Assembly: GCA_017433295.1 (NCBI GenBank)
Contig: JAFRHL010000010.1
Coordinates: forward strand, 1-64,000
Direction of reading: 5' to 3'
Origin: Eubacterium sp.
Lineage (GTDB): Bacteria; Bacillota; Clostridia; Lachnospirales; Lachnospiraceae
Length of the DNA stretch: 64,000 nucleotides
The position numbers and the translations under genes are program-made. How positions within the stretch are numbered: position 1 is the first letter of the stretch; the number at the start of each line of letters is the position of its first letter. The notes under the pieces are model-generated. The model searched no databases. It saw nothing but the letters and a program-made list of their open reading frames with translations, and had not been told where the DNA came from. Positions 8,901 to 17,432 of the stretch are shown in pieces.

Positions 8901-10711
8901 GCCTCCTCATCGCAGACCTTTCCGTCTGCGGTCCGGATAATGGGCTGATAGTAAACTTTGACCCAGCCCTCTTCCAGGGCCCGGTCCAGGTTATTGAAAA
9001 CGTGGCGGGAGATCTCACTCCTCTCCAGCATGGCATGATCATACCAGGTAACACTGGACGTAAGTTCCCCCTTATGGCGGTCAGCGGCATATTTGGCCCG
9101 GTCACAGGCAACGCTGACATCCACTTCCTCCAGCTTATTCGGGTAGATTCCCACCCGGATGGGCATTTCTTTTCCATCTATGGCCGTTTTACAGGCATGC
9201 AAAACAGCCTGCAGGTCCTCTTCTATACGGGCTTCATCTGTAACTGCTACAAAATGATTGCCGCCAAAACGGCAGGTCCGGTGATGCCCGAACTGGCGTC
9301 GCAGGATCCCGGCCAGCTCTATGATCAGTCTGTCTCCCTGTTCAAAGCCATGCTGACGATTATAATCCCGCAGCCCGATCATATCGAAATAAACCATGAC
9401 AGGCTTCTGTCCTTCAGAGAGCAGGCGTTTTCTTTCCTTCTCCACAAGAATGAAGAACTTCCGGGTATCAGGCAGGTCCGTCAGACTGTCATAATAAATC
9501 TGATGGTTCAGATCTTCAATATTGTGTCTCAGCTGATCCCGCATCTGTTTAAAGGAGCGGGTCAGAGTGCCGATCTCATTTTTTCCCTGATAAGTCAGAT
9601 CCACATCATAATCTGCATTGGCAAGCCGTTGCGAGGCATCGGTAAGCTGTTCCAGGGGGTATGTGACCACCCGCATCAAAAGAAGAATCACGACCACGAA
9701 AAATACGATCACGACCACGGAAATCAGCGCAATGGATGCAATGAGCCGGATCCACGGCTCATTAATTTCAGCCGTGGGTGCGATAACGACCAGTTTCATG
9801 CCATTGGAAAGGGTGGAAAAGGACATCTGCCGTTCTTCCCCTCCAATGGTATAGCGCATCAGCTCGTCGCCGCTGTCTTTCTTTTCAAGCATATCTTTAT
9901 GAATATCCAGTCCAAGCTGCGCCAGGTCACTTCCTATGGGAAGATCGGGATGATAGATCACATGTCCCTCTGCATCCAGCAGGCAGACAAAGCCCGTATC
10001 GTACAGCCGGATGCTGTTAACCTGTGTGACCAGAATATCGCAGGGAATATCCATTCCCATCACGCCGATGAGCGTACCGGACTTGTAAATGGGTACACAG
10101 TAAGAACAAACCCAGGTATCAAAACACTGATAGGGGCCGATCCAGGACGGACAGCCCCGGTTGACAGCGGCCTCGTACCAGCTGCTGCCAAGGGTCTGGT
10201 CCGGCTCAGCGGATTCCACATCCGGGGGTTCCTGCCGGATAAATCCTGTCTTTCCGAGCTTTTTATAATAAAAGCCCGGTACCGTCCGGCTGATCTCCGG
10301 ATTGATGTAGTAGTAATATGCGGATACCCCCTGGGTACAAACCGCAACCCCGGAAAAGTATTCCTGAATCTTCTGACAGTATTGATTCAGATAATCGTCC
10401 ATCGCTTTGCTCTGTTCCGGCGTCTGCCCTGTTTTCTCCTCTCCCGTCTGCACGGCCCCGGATTCCACCAGAAAGACGCTGTCCATGTCTTTCACGGCAA
10501 TGTTGGAGGCAACCTTGACGGACTGCTCAATACTCTCGAAATATTTCTCCAGGGATTTCTGGGTGTCCTGATCGATCAGGTTCATCATGCCGACGGAATT
10601 CTCATCGGTTTCACTTTGGATGATCCGATAGCTTGCCGCAAATACAGACAGGATGCTGGTCAAAATCACCACGATAATAATAGCTGTTATGGTTGTGCGG
10701 ATAGAACGCAT
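5945..10711 (-). CDS. Membrane c-di-GMP enzyme: dCACHE-HAMP-GGDEF-EAL-PAS-GGDEF
   Basis: A 1588-residue sensor. Residues 7-27 and about 322-348 are membrane segments flanking an extracellular double-CACHE-type sensor, followed by HAMP (about 350-400). The first GGDEF domain is degenerate (GGNHF, 483-487). The EAL phosphodiesterase domain (about 580-815) looks intact: EAL at 603-605, QSINLSR, IEITES, DDFGSGYSS from 724, and QGYYYGKPLP. Several PAS-like domains (about 855-1410) precede a second GGDEF with canonical IGGDEF (1502-1507). The protein could both make and break c-di-GMP in response to an outside ligand. The last about ten residues (ETGDGSLSPE) are encoded by a 27-bp repeat, so the C-terminus was probably rewritten by insertion. 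The PAS near 1010-1115 closely matches that in the 36914-38881 gene. Confidence 0.93.
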   Translation of the reverse strand: MRSIRTTITAIIIVVILTSILSVFAASYRIIQSETDENSVGMMNLIDQDTQKSLEKYFESIEQSVKVASNIAVKDMDSVFLVESGAVQTGEEKTGQTPEQSKAMDDYLNQYCQKIQEYFSGVAVCTQGVSAYYYYINPEISRTVPGFYYKKLGKTGFIRQEPPDVESAEPDQTLGSSWYEAAVNRGCPSWIGPYQCFDTWVCSYCVPIYKSGTLIGVMGMDIPCDILVTQVNSIRLYDTGFVCLLDAEGHVIYHPDLPIGSDLAQLGLDIHKDMLEKKDSGDELMRYTIGGEERQMSFSTLSNGMKLVVIAPTAEINEPWIRLIASIALISVVVIVFFVVVILLLMRVVTYPLEQLTDASQRLANADYDVDLTYQGKNEIGTLTRSFKQMRDQLRHNIEDLNHQIYYDSLTDLPDTRKFFILVEKERKRLLSEGQKPVMVYFDMIGLRDYNRQHGFEQGDRLIIELAGILRRQFGHHRTCRFGGNHFVAVTDEARIEEDLQAVLHACKTAIDGKEMPIRVGIYPNKLEEVDVSVACDRAKYAADRHKGELTSSVTWYDHAMLERSEISRHVFNNLDRALEEGWVKVYYQPIIRTADGKVCDEEALARWIDPVLGFLSPASFIPVLEESKQIYKLDLYMVDQVLAKMKQQTEAGFYLVPQSINLSRMDFESCDIVEEIRRRVDQAGIDRSLLSIEITESVIGSNFEFMKEQVARFQELGFPVWMDDFGSGYSSLDVLHQIHFDLIKFDMRFMERFNDGDESKIILTELVNMAISLGIETICEGVEQAEQVEFLREIGCTRIQGYYYGKPLPFEGIVSLFEKGTTLEFENPEESDYYSSIGRINLYDFSSLSSENDDALTHYFNALPMCIIEVNGTKLQFNRCNRSYRDFLQRTMGIPYDTEEIDTIEASDKRRSLFLKAVAQCGKDGNRVIIDEKVGPDTVVHTLIRRIAVNPVTGTTAVAVAVLAVSKEGNPSDKASGRTMNPTNDEPQYLAKEISKTTELEDTIVSLLDNMPCMTFTKHAKTGIYLACNQAFAEYAHKENPAGVVGLTDAQIFDAETAAHFVEDDKKTLSMEEPFIFFEDVLDAAGNQRQFQTTKLKYYNFDSQLCILGMCQDVTEAMRIQHENDATREAYEKARSSSIIYSHIARVLARGYTDLYYVNMDTNELIEYHTDDDYGVLAEARRGTDFFEGCKRDVKLYVHPDDQKAFVEAMDREFLDKALDQSKVFEMTYRRIKDGRTFYVSMKVSRIEDDNRFIVIAVSDIDELMKKRLAEERIMEERIVYARLHALTGNFICVYVVDPETDHYREFSATDHYTASFAQEKEGTKFFEKVREVAGQFNYPEDLNRFLSAFTKEHILSEIEQNGIFTISYRLMMEGRPVHVQMKAAMVEEKEGPRLIVGLNDIDMQVRQEEEMEKRLAQAQTQASLDALTGVKNRHAYLVTEERMDRQIKAHRQSPFALVIIDVNDLKKVNDTAGHQAGDQCLRDACKIICDIFKHSPVFRIGGDEFAVIVQGTDYLRLGKRLGEVKDHNTEAMQSGGVVIACGMAKFENDTCVAEVFERADQKMYENKKALKSTGEKETGDGSLSPE

Positions 10712-10753
10712 GGTATCCTCCTAACCCAAATTGATATACCTTTCCCTCTTAAA

Positions 10754-10780
10754 GGAGACAGAGAACCGTCCCCTGTCTCC
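10754..10780. repeat. 27-bp palindromic repeat, single copy
   Basis: One copy with GGAGACAG and CTGTCTCC arms, between the GH32 gene stop and the c-di-GMP gene start. The flank to its left (TGATATACCTTTCCCTCTTAAA) nearly matches the spacer of the pair at 13890-13989, so this looks like one half of a former pair. Confidence 0.92.
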
Positions 10781-10781
10781 T

Positions 10782-12254
10782 TCACACCAGGAAAGTGTCT
10801 TTCACGGCGGCCTTCAATGTCCACAGCCGGTTAAAGGTGTCCCCCTTAATGATGAAGTAGTGCTCTTCTTCTGTGGGAAATACTCTGGAGGTAAATACTG
10901 CATCTCCATCGTTTACAAATATTTCAACCGAACTGCTGTCAACAAATATTCTCAGATGAGACAGGCCATGCTCAAGCTGCCTGGTTCTCATATCTCCTTC
11001 GGAAAGATTGAAATGCTGTTCCATGCCGCTTCGGTCAACGGTTATTTCCTTCTTATCATGGTCATAGGAAATGACAATTCCGCCGGTTCCGTCTTCCCTG
11101 GCAAATATGTTCATCCTTAGGAATCCCGGCCTGCAGTCAAGCTCCAGTTCTGATGCTTTCGGCAGAGCATTGACACCGTCCTGTACAATGATCTTCTCAT
11201 TGCGCAGCTTCTTAAGTACGGGTAAGGGCTGCTGGATCAGGCGTCTTCCCCGGACGGTCAGCTCCCGCGGCAACGTAAGGCATCCTGCCCAGTCTTCTTC
11301 ATCTGTAGGATAGCTCACATCCGGCAGTCCCATCCAGGCGATCAGGATCGCCTTGTCCTCGTCCTCAATGTTGTTTGCGCAGGCTGCCGCATAGGAATCA
11401 AAGCCGAAATCCAGCACATGGAAATTGCCATCCGGAGTAAAAGTGAGGCTGTCCCAGTCCATGGTTCCCAGAATGTAACCGTTGTGATTCTGCGTACCTC
11501 CCCGCCCGGGAAGTGAAATATGCTGCGGGCATAAAAGAAGGACATCATGGCCTCCGATGTGCTCGATGGAGGGGCATTCCCACATATCTCCGAAATTCTC
11601 AAATCCCGGAACCTTTAACTCTCCTGCAAACATCCATCCATGCTGAAGTTCGTCGGAAGAATACACCAGGACGCACCCTCTTTTATCCAGGGTCTGCGCT
11701 CCTATGACCATATAATACTTGTCCTGATCCGGCACCTTCATTATCTTGGGATCACGCTGATGTTCCGTATATCCGGGATGTGATCCGAACAGGGGCAGCG
11801 GATACTTCTCAGGCCATCCGTCATTTCCAAGTCTTGCCAGGCAGGTATAGGCATGCCTGGTCCAGTCCGCATCCCTGTGGTTTCCTGTATAATAGAGATA
11901 GATTTTATCGTCTATGGGCATGGCCGATCCGGAGTATACCCCTTTATTATCATAGCCATCTGCCTGGTCCGGAAGCAGGCAGACTCCCAGATTCTTCCAG
12001 GTCACCAGGTCCTTCGACACGATATGATACCAGTGTTTCAATCCATGTACCGCTCCCCACGGGCACCACTGGTAAAACAGGTGCCATCTGTTGTCATGCC
12101 ATACAAAGCCGTTCGGGTCATTCATCAGCCCGGTAACAGCCTGATTGTGAAATGTCTGCCGGTATGGCGATGCAGCGATCCTGCTATAGAGCTCCTGCAG
12201 CTCCTGCGGATCCTTTAAATAACGATAGCGTTCTTCCCTTGTCCATTCTCTCAT
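10782..12254 (-). CDS. GH32 beta-fructofuranosidase / sucrose-6-phosphate hydrolase
   Basis: Glycoside hydrolase family 32 enzymes cleave sucrose, sucrose-6-phosphate or fructans. The three hallmark motifs are present: NDPNG at 45-49 (Asp46 nucleophile), RDP at 167-169 (transition-state stabiliser) and WECPS with Glu226 as the acid/base. The 490-residue length and the C-terminal beta-sandwich part (SSVEIFVNDGDAVFTSRVFP) are normal for the family. There is no signal peptide, so it acts in the cytoplasm, which favours sucrose or sucrose-phosphate. No transporter or fructokinase is next to it, so the exact substrate is open. A GGGGGA site lies upstream of the ATG at 12254. Confidence 0.93.
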   Translation of the reverse strand: MREWTREERYRYLKDPQELQELYSRIAASPYRQTFHNQAVTGLMNDPNGFVWHDNRWHLFYQWCPWGAVHGLKHWYHIVSKDLVTWKNLGVCLLPDQADGYDNKGVYSGSAMPIDDKIYLYYTGNHRDADWTRHAYTCLARLGNDGWPEKYPLPLFGSHPGYTEHQRDPKIMKVPDQDKYYMVIGAQTLDKRGCVLVYSSDELQHGWMFAGELKVPGFENFGDMWECPSIEHIGGHDVLLLCPQHISLPGRGGTQNHNGYILGTMDWDSLTFTPDGNFHVLDFGFDSYAAACANNIEDEDKAILIAWMGLPDVSYPTDEEDWAGCLTLPRELTVRGRRLIQQPLPVLKKLRNEKIIVQDGVNALPKASELELDCRPGFLRMNIFAREDGTGGIVISYDHDKKEITVDRSGMEQHFNLSEGDMRTRQLEHGLSHLRIFVDSSSVEIFVNDGDAVFTSRVFPTEEEHYFIIKGDTFNRLWTLKAAVKDTFLV

Positions 12255-12315
12255 CTTGTAATCCCCCTTTTTGTTCTCATAAATAAACAGATCTAACGAT
12301 CATATCAGATACAAA

Positions 12316-12960
12316 TTATGACTGCCCTTTCATCCGGATCTCCACCCTGATATCCGGATCCACATTTTGAGCAAAGATCGCCGCATCCTCCTTTTTCCCG
12401 ACAATATCCCCGTAGTGGGTCGGGACCGCAATCTTTGGTCTGATGATATTTACAAGCTTTGCAGCCTTTCCGGCATCCATGGTATAAGTCCCGCCGACGG
12501 GAACCAGGGCGATGTCGCAGCTTACCTGCTTGTTTTCTTTTGTGATATCGGTATCTCCCGCAATATAGATCCTTTGCCCTTCTATCTGCAGAATATATCC
12601 AACCCAGCCGGCGCTTTTGGGATGAAATGGTTTAAGAGTATTATAGGCCGGCAATGTTTCAAATTCAAAATCATCAATATTATAGTTCCTGCCTGCCCGG
12701 ACAGTAACGATTTTCCCCACACTGCCGGCCACATCTTCGGCTTTGTCTTTCATGTTTTCAGGAACCGCCAGGATGGTATCCTCCCGGCACACTTTTCGGA
12801 TATCCTCGGGAGAAAAATGGTCATAATGATCATGGGTGACCAGAATCAGGGCGGCATCATGGAACGCTTCCTCCACATGAAAGGGATCAATGTAGATACT
12901 GCCGGATTCCAGCCTGATCCTGATACTGCTGTGTGCCAATACTTCGATCTTCTCTATCAT
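12316..12960 (-). CDS. Metallo-beta-lactamase-fold metal-dependent hydrolase
   Basis: The 214-residue protein has the metal ligands of the MBL fold in order: THDHYDH near residues 37-43, the AGDTD loop near 134, and PTHYG near 179. It resembles the small UlaG/UPF0173-like group of cytoplasmic hydrolases, whose substrates are mostly unknown. It has no signal peptide. It stands between the GH32 gene (61 bases downstream) and a repeat pair, with GGAGGT about 12 bases before the ATG at 12960. A shared role with the GH32 gene is possible but not shown. Confidence 0.88.
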   Translation of the reverse strand: MIEKIEVLAHSSIRIRLESGSIYIDPFHVEEAFHDAALILVTHDHYDHFSPEDIRKVCREDTILAVPENMKDKAEDVAGSVGKIVTVRAGRNYNIDDFEFETLPAYNTLKPFHPKSAGWVGYILQIEGQRIYIAGDTDITKENKQVSCDIALVPVGGTYTMDAGKAAKLVNIIRPKIAVPTHYGDIVGKKEDAAIFAQNVDPDIRVEIRMKGQS

Positions 12961-13104
12961 CCGATTTTTTTACCTCCTTCTCTGCTTTCTCCTGCCAATT
13001 ATAACATATATCTATCATGAAACAAAAGACATATTTGAGTTGACCTCAGCCGGATTTCCATATACACTTAATAAAATCAAAAAACAGGAGAAAATCCGTC
13101 AATC

Positions 13105-13205
13105 GGAGACAGGGGACGGTTCTCTGTCTCCTTCCTGCGGTGCAGAGGCATTTTATCACCGGGATTAACGAAAAAAAAGGAGACAGAGAACCGTCCCCTG
13201 TCTCC
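13105..13205. repeat. 27-bp palindromic repeat, inverted pair 2
   Basis: Copies at 13105-13131 and 13179-13205 in opposite orientation, spaced 74 bases start to start. The spacer (GCAGAGGCATTTTATCACCG, then GGATTAACGAAAAAAAA) is nearly the same as that of the pair at 29839-29938, so the whole unit of about 100 bp, not just the palindromes, has been copied. It ends 8 bases after the Crp/Fnr-family stop. Confidence 0.95.
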
Positions 13206-13213
13206 TTGTCTCC

Positions 13214-13876
13214 TTAATATAACCGGAAAGTATTTCGCTCAAAGTCTATCAGCCTTTCCTTCTTCATGCTGGACAGTTCTCTTGTCAGAGAACTGCGGTC
13301 TGCACACAGAAAGTCTGCCAGTTCTTTTCTTCCCAGTGGTACATGGATATATTTGGTCTGCTGCTCCTGAGCCTGCTGGGACAGATAAGCAAGGATCTTC
13401 TCCCTCAGACTCTTCTTGGTCACCACCTCCAGCTTCTGCATCAGAGCCTTGTTTTTCTTCGCGATCATATAGATTAAGTTCCTGATCAGCTTTTCATGAA
13501 AGCCACAGGAATTAGAGCAGGTACTTATGACTCTGGTAAAGGGAAGAATCAGTGCTTCTGTTGTGGAGGATGCCACAAAGGTCACCACTGCCTCCGCCTC
13601 CACACCACAGGCAAAGGTCTCCCCAAACAGGTCTCCCGGCATGATCCTTGTGAGCATATCTTTATTTCCCCAGACATCCTCTTTGATCATATCTACTGAC
13701 CCCTGCAGAACAATGCCTATATAGCTCATATTGTTCCCTTCCATGGCGATCACTTTGTCTTTTTTAAATAACTTGATGCTGTAGCCCAGACATTGCAATA
13801 TCAGCCTGATATCGTCATCCTCCATCCCGTCAAACAGGCGGGACCGCCTGATATACTCCATATCCCCTGTCATCAT
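13214..13876 (-). CDS. Crp/Fnr family transcriptional regulator
   Basis: The 220-residue protein has an N-terminal cyclic-nucleotide-binding-type beta roll (ILQCLGYSIKLFKKDKVIAMEGNNMSYIGIVLQGSV, PGDLFGE) and a C-terminal winged helix-turn-helix (GRKELADFLCADRSSLTRELSSMKKERLI). No N-terminal Fnr-type four-Cys cluster is seen, so it is not a classical oxygen sensor; a small-molecule or redox signal is possible. A GGGGGAG site precedes the ATG at 13876 (a second ATG follows directly). Repeat pairs flank the gene on both sides, isolating it from the respiratory operon that lies upstream on the same strand. Control of that operon is an inference from proximity. Confidence 0.9.
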   Translation of the reverse strand: MMTGDMEYIRRSRLFDGMEDDDIRLILQCLGYSIKLFKKDKVIAMEGNNMSYIGIVLQGSVDMIKEDVWGNKDMLTRIMPGDLFGETFACGVEAEAVVTFVASSTTEALILPFTRVISTCSNSCGFHEKLIRNLIYMIAKKNKALMQKLEVVTKKSLREKILAYLSQQAQEQQTKYIHVPLGRKELADFLCADRSSLTRELSSMKKERLIDFERNTFRLY

Positions 13877-13889
13877 CTCTCCCCCAAAA

Positions 13890-13989
13890 GGAGACGAGGG
13901 ACGGTTCTCTGTCTCCTTTATGTCATAATATCGCTTCGGTTGATATGCCTTTCCCTCTCAAAGGAGACAGAGAACCGTCCCCTGTCTCC
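13890..13989. repeat. 27-bp palindromic repeat, inverted pair 3
   Basis: Copies at 13890-13916 (a variant reading GACGAGGGAC in place of GACAGGGGAC) and 13963-13989, in opposite orientation. The pair lies directly upstream of the Crp/Fnr-family gene and forms its leader. Confidence 0.93.
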
Positions 13990-14025
13990 TATCAAAATAT
14001 ATACTATTATGTCTGCCAAACAGGT

Positions 14026-14072
14026 TGCAGGCGCAACATTATAATAATATTGTTGCACCTGCATCCTTTTTT
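14026..14072 (+). terminator. Hairpin with T-run at the left end of the respiratory module
   Basis: Arms TGCAGGCGCAACA (14026-14038) and TGTTGCACCTGCA (14051-14063) pair with one mismatch around a 12-base AT loop, followed on the plus strand by CC and a run of six Ts. It lies just beyond the stop of the radical SAM gene. Its inner stem GCAACA/TGTTGC is shared with the hairpin at 28611-28650. Confidence 0.65.
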
Positions 14073-14095
14073 AGTCAAGTTTTAGTCAGGATTAT

Positions 14096-15019
14096 TTACA
14101 TCCGAAGCTTCATGCCAGAAAGAATTGTGTCCGGTCTCAGATGTAGAAGGGAGTACATTTCCCCGGACATGGAAAATCCGCACTGGTCACAGACTCCGAG
14201 AAGGCGTCCCGGACACTGGGGCAGCCTTCTGCCGTCGATCAGGATATAGTTTGCCACCCAACAGTATTTTTTAAAATCGGGTTTTAACATCAGCTTCAGC
14301 CCGGAAAAGGAGTTCATGATCTTATACCCCTTTTTCTTCATCTTCATGATCTTTCTGATGACTTCTTCTCTTTCTTCGGGGCTTAAGGTAAGCTCCTCCG
14401 TTTGAGGGAAGGGTGTATGAAAATTAAAGGCTGCCGACTGAATCTGCGGTACTGAGTCGGCATAGCGGATCAGCCGGGTCACGGAATCCTTGTTCAGCTT
14501 GTTGACAGCCATGGCAATGCTTAGCCGGGGATGCCCGCTTGCCCTGATATTGGCGTCCAGCTTCCGGAAGGAACCGGGACCGCGGACTGCGTCATGGTAT
14601 TTTCCGTACCCGTCCACACTGACCCAGACGCTGTCTGCCAGGGTATCTCCAAAGGGTCTTTGCCCGTTGGTGGTCAGGGTGCAGGAGAAAAAGCCGATCT
14701 CCTTCGCCAGCCTGTACAGATCGTTCAGGTCCTTATCTCCATCCTGCCAGAGGGTGGGTTCTCCCCCCTCAAAATCCACAAACCGTGACCCCTTCCTGTA
14801 GGAATAGATCAGTTCTTTTTTTATCTCCTCATAGGGCTTCATCCGGGAGCCCTTATGTCCCTCCGGAGTGCAGTGCCTGCATTTCAGGTTACAGTAATCT
14901 GTAATAAAAAGCACAGTCTGCAGAGGGCGTTCTTTTTTTAATATTCCGCACTGTATATACCACCAGGGAAGATACATGAATCGTTTAATCTGTGTGAAAA
15001 AAAGTTCCCTGCGCTCCAT
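14096..15019 (-). CDS. Radical SAM protein next to quinone genes
   Basis: CNLKCRHC (CxxxCxxC) near residues 48-55 binds the [4Fe-4S] cluster that cleaves S-adenosylmethionine, followed by a typical GGEPTLW motif. The C-terminal part has further Cys (KKYCWVANY, LPQCPGRLLGVCDQCG), which suggests an extra cluster as in SPASM/twitch-type proteins. It is the last gene of the run of tat, fixCX, menA and polyprenyl-synthase genes, 85 bases after the last of these. A role in making or modifying a quinone or cofactor for this module is an inference; I cannot assign it to a known menaquinone enzyme. The 307-residue length fits a single-domain member. Confidence 0.82.
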   Translation of the reverse strand: MERRELFFTQIKRFMYLPWWYIQCGILKKERPLQTVLFITDYCNLKCRHCTPEGHKGSRMKPYEEIKKELIYSYRKGSRFVDFEGGEPTLWQDGDKDLNDLYRLAKEIGFFSCTLTTNGQRPFGDTLADSVWVSVDGYGKYHDAVRGPGSFRKLDANIRASGHPRLSIAMAVNKLNKDSVTRLIRYADSVPQIQSAAFNFHTPFPQTEELTLSPEEREEVIRKIMKMKKKGYKIMNSFSGLKLMLKPDFKKYCWVANYILIDGRRLPQCPGRLLGVCDQCGFSMSGEMYSLLHLRPDTILSGMKLRM

Positions 15020-15104
15020 TGCTCCTCCTCACTTTACATTTGCCTGCGGCCCGCCAAGTCCGCCCCGGTCATTCCTCCCACAGCCGTCACGGGAATCCTG
15101 CGTA

Positions 15105-16091
15105 TTAGATCGGAACCGCCAGTTTTTCGAGGATGGCCGCAAACATCTTTGTTTCCTTTTGTGCTGGTAAATGTCCGACCTGCCGGGCCAGCTCATGGGA
15201 CAGCTCCCGGTAGTCCCTGAGGGCTTTTTTCATTCCTCCTGATTCCCGGATCAGGGCAGACAGCCTCTTCCTCTCTTCCCCATGGAAATCCCCTTCCTTT
15301 GCCAGCCGGATCAGTGTTCTGATCTCATCTGCATAATCCGGAGCTTCCAGGGCATAAAGGACCGGGAGGGTCAGGATCCCTTCTTCAAAATCCCTTCCGG
15401 TGGGCTTACCTTCTTTTTCTTCCACGGAAAGATAATCCAGAAGGTCATCTCTCATCTGAAAGAGCATTCCGAAATTCCTTCCGATACTTTCCAAAAATGC
15501 AGACATCTCCCTGTCACAGCCCGCCTCAGAAGCTCCCAGCCGGCAGGCAAGTTCAAATAATGCAGCCGTTTTTCCGTAGATATTGCGCCGGTAATCCTCT
15601 ATCCCGGTTTCGGGCTGAAACTTTCGCGCGTATTGCCCGATCTCGCCGGTACACATCTTTTCTATTGTGATCCCGAACCATTTTCCCGCCTCATAAAACT
15701 TCTCCGAAAACAGTATCTGCATTGCCCTGCTTAAAACCAGGTCACCCGCATACACGGCCATATCTTTTCCGAAATGTGCCTGCACAGTGGGACGTCCCCG
15801 CCTCAACGGGGAATCATCCACAATATCATCATGAATCAGGGATGCCAGATGAACCAGCTCCACAAGAGCCCCCAGCCGGCACAGGCATTCCCTCTTTTCA
15901 TGGTAATATTTCCCGTAGCGGCCTGCAAGTAACAGAAGCTGGGGACGGAGCCGTTTCCCCCGGGCCGAAAGCACATGAGAGAAAATATGGTCCACTGTCT
16001 GATTTAAAGATACCGGGGCAAGATACTCTGTAATAAATCTTTCTGTAAGGACCATTTCCTCTTTCAGGTCCGGTATAAGAAATTGGGACAT
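15105..16091 (-). CDS. Polyprenyl diphosphate synthase
   Basis: Trans-isoprenyl diphosphate synthases build the isoprenoid tail of quinones by adding isopentenyl diphosphate units. Both Asp-rich motifs are visible: LIHDDIVDDSPLRRGRPT (first DDxxD, near residue 90) and QMRDDLLDY (second motif, with the last Asp of DDxxD present as DDLLD). The 328-residue length is normal. Its place directly after menA (16-base gap) points to the menaquinone side chain; the chain length cannot be read off with confidence. GAGAGG precedes the ATG at 16091. Confidence 0.9.
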   Translation of the reverse strand: MSQFLIPDLKEEMVLTERFITEYLAPVSLNQTVDHIFSHVLSARGKRLRPQLLLLAGRYGKYYHEKRECLCRLGALVELVHLASLIHDDIVDDSPLRRGRPTVQAHFGKDMAVYAGDLVLSRAMQILFSEKFYEAGKWFGITIEKMCTGEIGQYARKFQPETGIEDYRRNIYGKTAALFELACRLGASEAGCDREMSAFLESIGRNFGMLFQMRDDLLDYLSVEEKEGKPTGRDFEEGILTLPVLYALEAPDYADEIRTLIRLAKEGDFHGEERKRLSALIRESGGMKKALRDYRELSHELARQVGHLPAQKETKMFAAILEKLAVPI

Positions 16092-16107
16092 AAGCCTTTC
16101 CTCTCTA

Positions 16108-17169
16108 TTAAAATAAAATCAGATTTGCAGACACCATATTTCCCATCAGCTGATTGCCGGCCATTCCGGCCAGCACCGACAAAGGATATCCCACAGCGAT
16201 CGCAAAAGCCACTTTTGCAAGGGTCAATGTGGCAGCCGTTTTATTCTCATGGGTCATACTGTAAAAAAAGGTTTCGTACAGGGATCTTCGAAAAAGGAAC
16301 AGAAACAGGAGCATGACAGGGATGCCTGCCGGGTACCAGATAACCAGTACCAGAACAAGCTGGAGGATCCAGAATCCCATCAGGAATCTGGCAAGCTTCT
16401 CTGCCCCGGCCCGTCCGATGACAATGGACAAGGTCACCCTTCCGGCCTCCCTGTCCCGTTCCAGGTCGCAGGTATTGTTGGAGAGCATAAACTGGGACAC
16501 GATCATCATCATGGGGATGGATTTAAAAAGGACCAGAAAATCCATCCGGCCTGTCAGCGACACGTAAACACCCAGCGGCACCAGCCCTCCCAGGGTAAAG
16601 CCCGAGAGAAACTCTCCGATGGGCAGATGGGAAGTGGAAATGATCTTTCCCGAATAGGTCAGGGCAATAACCGCTCCGATGACGCCGATGAGAAGAGGCT
16701 TCCAGCCTGCCTGCCAGATCACATAGCCTCCTAAAAGAGCGGCAAGCAGCATAAATCCCAAACCTGCGTATAAGGCAGGTTCAGGATTCTTAACATGGTG
16801 ATATGCCAGAGGACCGTCAATTTCGGAAACGACATTATCTGTGGTGTCATTTCCGTTTACATAATCGTAATAATCATTGATTACATCAACAGCTGCATTC
16901 ATAAAAACAGGGATTAAAAGAAGGCATATCACCATGATTGCATGTAAATGTCTGGAATATTCCATAGATAAAATAAGGCCGAACACCGCAGGCATAAAGG
17001 AAGAAAGGAAAATAGCCCCCGGGGTGGTCATGTTGATGATCATGGCCAGATCCACCTTTTTTTCAGACCCGGGATCTGTCCCCTTTACACCATCGGAAGA
17101 TAAAATCTTATCCCTCCCGCTTCCAGGGCTCTTATCCCCGGTATGATTATCCCATTCTGAATTCGACAC
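16108..17169 (-). CDS. menA: MenA-like 1,4-dihydroxy-2-naphthoate polyprenyltransferase
   Basis: UbiA-family membrane prenyltransferases attach the polyprenyl tail to the quinone ring. The two Asp motifs are present: NDYYDYVNGNDTTD near residue 95 and DLERDREAGRVT near residue 235, with about eight to nine membrane segments. About 40 mostly hydrophilic residues precede the first membrane segment, which is unusually long. The start is a GTG at 17169 with GGAGG six bases upstream; it overlaps fixX by 23 bases. The neighbouring polyprenyl synthase and FixC support a menaquinone role. The other men or mqn genes are not in the window. Confidence 0.88.
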   Translation of the reverse strand: MSNSEWDNHTGDKSPGSGRDKILSSDGVKGTDPGSEKKVDLAMIINMTTPGAIFLSSFMPAVFGLILSMEYSRHLHAIMVICLLLIPVFMNAAVDVINDYYDYVNGNDTTDNVVSEIDGPLAYHHVKNPEPALYAGLGFMLLAALLGGYVIWQAGWKPLLIGVIGAVIALTYSGKIISTSHLPIGEFLSGFTLGGLVPLGVYVSLTGRMDFLVLFKSIPMMMIVSQFMLSNNTCDLERDREAGRVTLSIVIGRAGAEKLARFLMGFWILQLVLVLVIWYPAGIPVMLLFLFLFRRSLYETFFYSMTHENKTAATLTLAKVAFAIAVGYPLSVLAGMAGNQLMGNMVSANLILF

Positions 17170-17431
17170 CCATTCCTCCCATGGGATGGTCCCATTTCTT
17201 AATCACAGTGTCATGGGCAAGCACCCTGCAGGTGCCGCACTCAAGACATCCCTCATAGTTGAAGTTCAGCTTTCCGTCTTCCTCAAGCCGGTAAAGCTGT
17301 GCCGGACATGCCATCACGACCCTTTTTATTATATCCATATCCGTGCAGTCTTTATTCAACTCAATATGCGCATAATTATCATCTGCGTGAAATCTGTTGT
17401 GTCCTAATTTATCATCAATTGACATTGCCAT
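17147..17431 (-). CDS. fixX: FixX-type ferredoxin-like protein
   Basis: A 94-residue ferredoxin-like protein with VVMACPAQLYRLEEDGKLNFNYEGCLECGTC, the Cys layout of FixX, which carries electrons between the ETF and FixC. It starts one base after the fixC stop (TAATATG), an arrangement of coupled genes. A start 7 codons further upstream is also open, but it would overlap fixC and lacks a better ribosome site. FixX next to FixC is the conserved pair in FixABCX. Confidence 0.92.
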   Translation of the reverse strand: MAMSIDDKLGHNRFHADDNYAHIELNKDCTDMDIIKRVVMACPAQLYRLEEDGKLNFNYEGCLECGTCRVLAHDTVIKKWDHPMGGMGVEFRMG

Positions 17432-17432
17432 A

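Noticed and set aside
9002..10834. Long plus-strand open frame of 610 codons
   Set aside because: It lies antisense over the intact 1588-residue c-di-GMP gene, has no ribosome site or recognisable domain, and is a shadow of the high-GC codon use.
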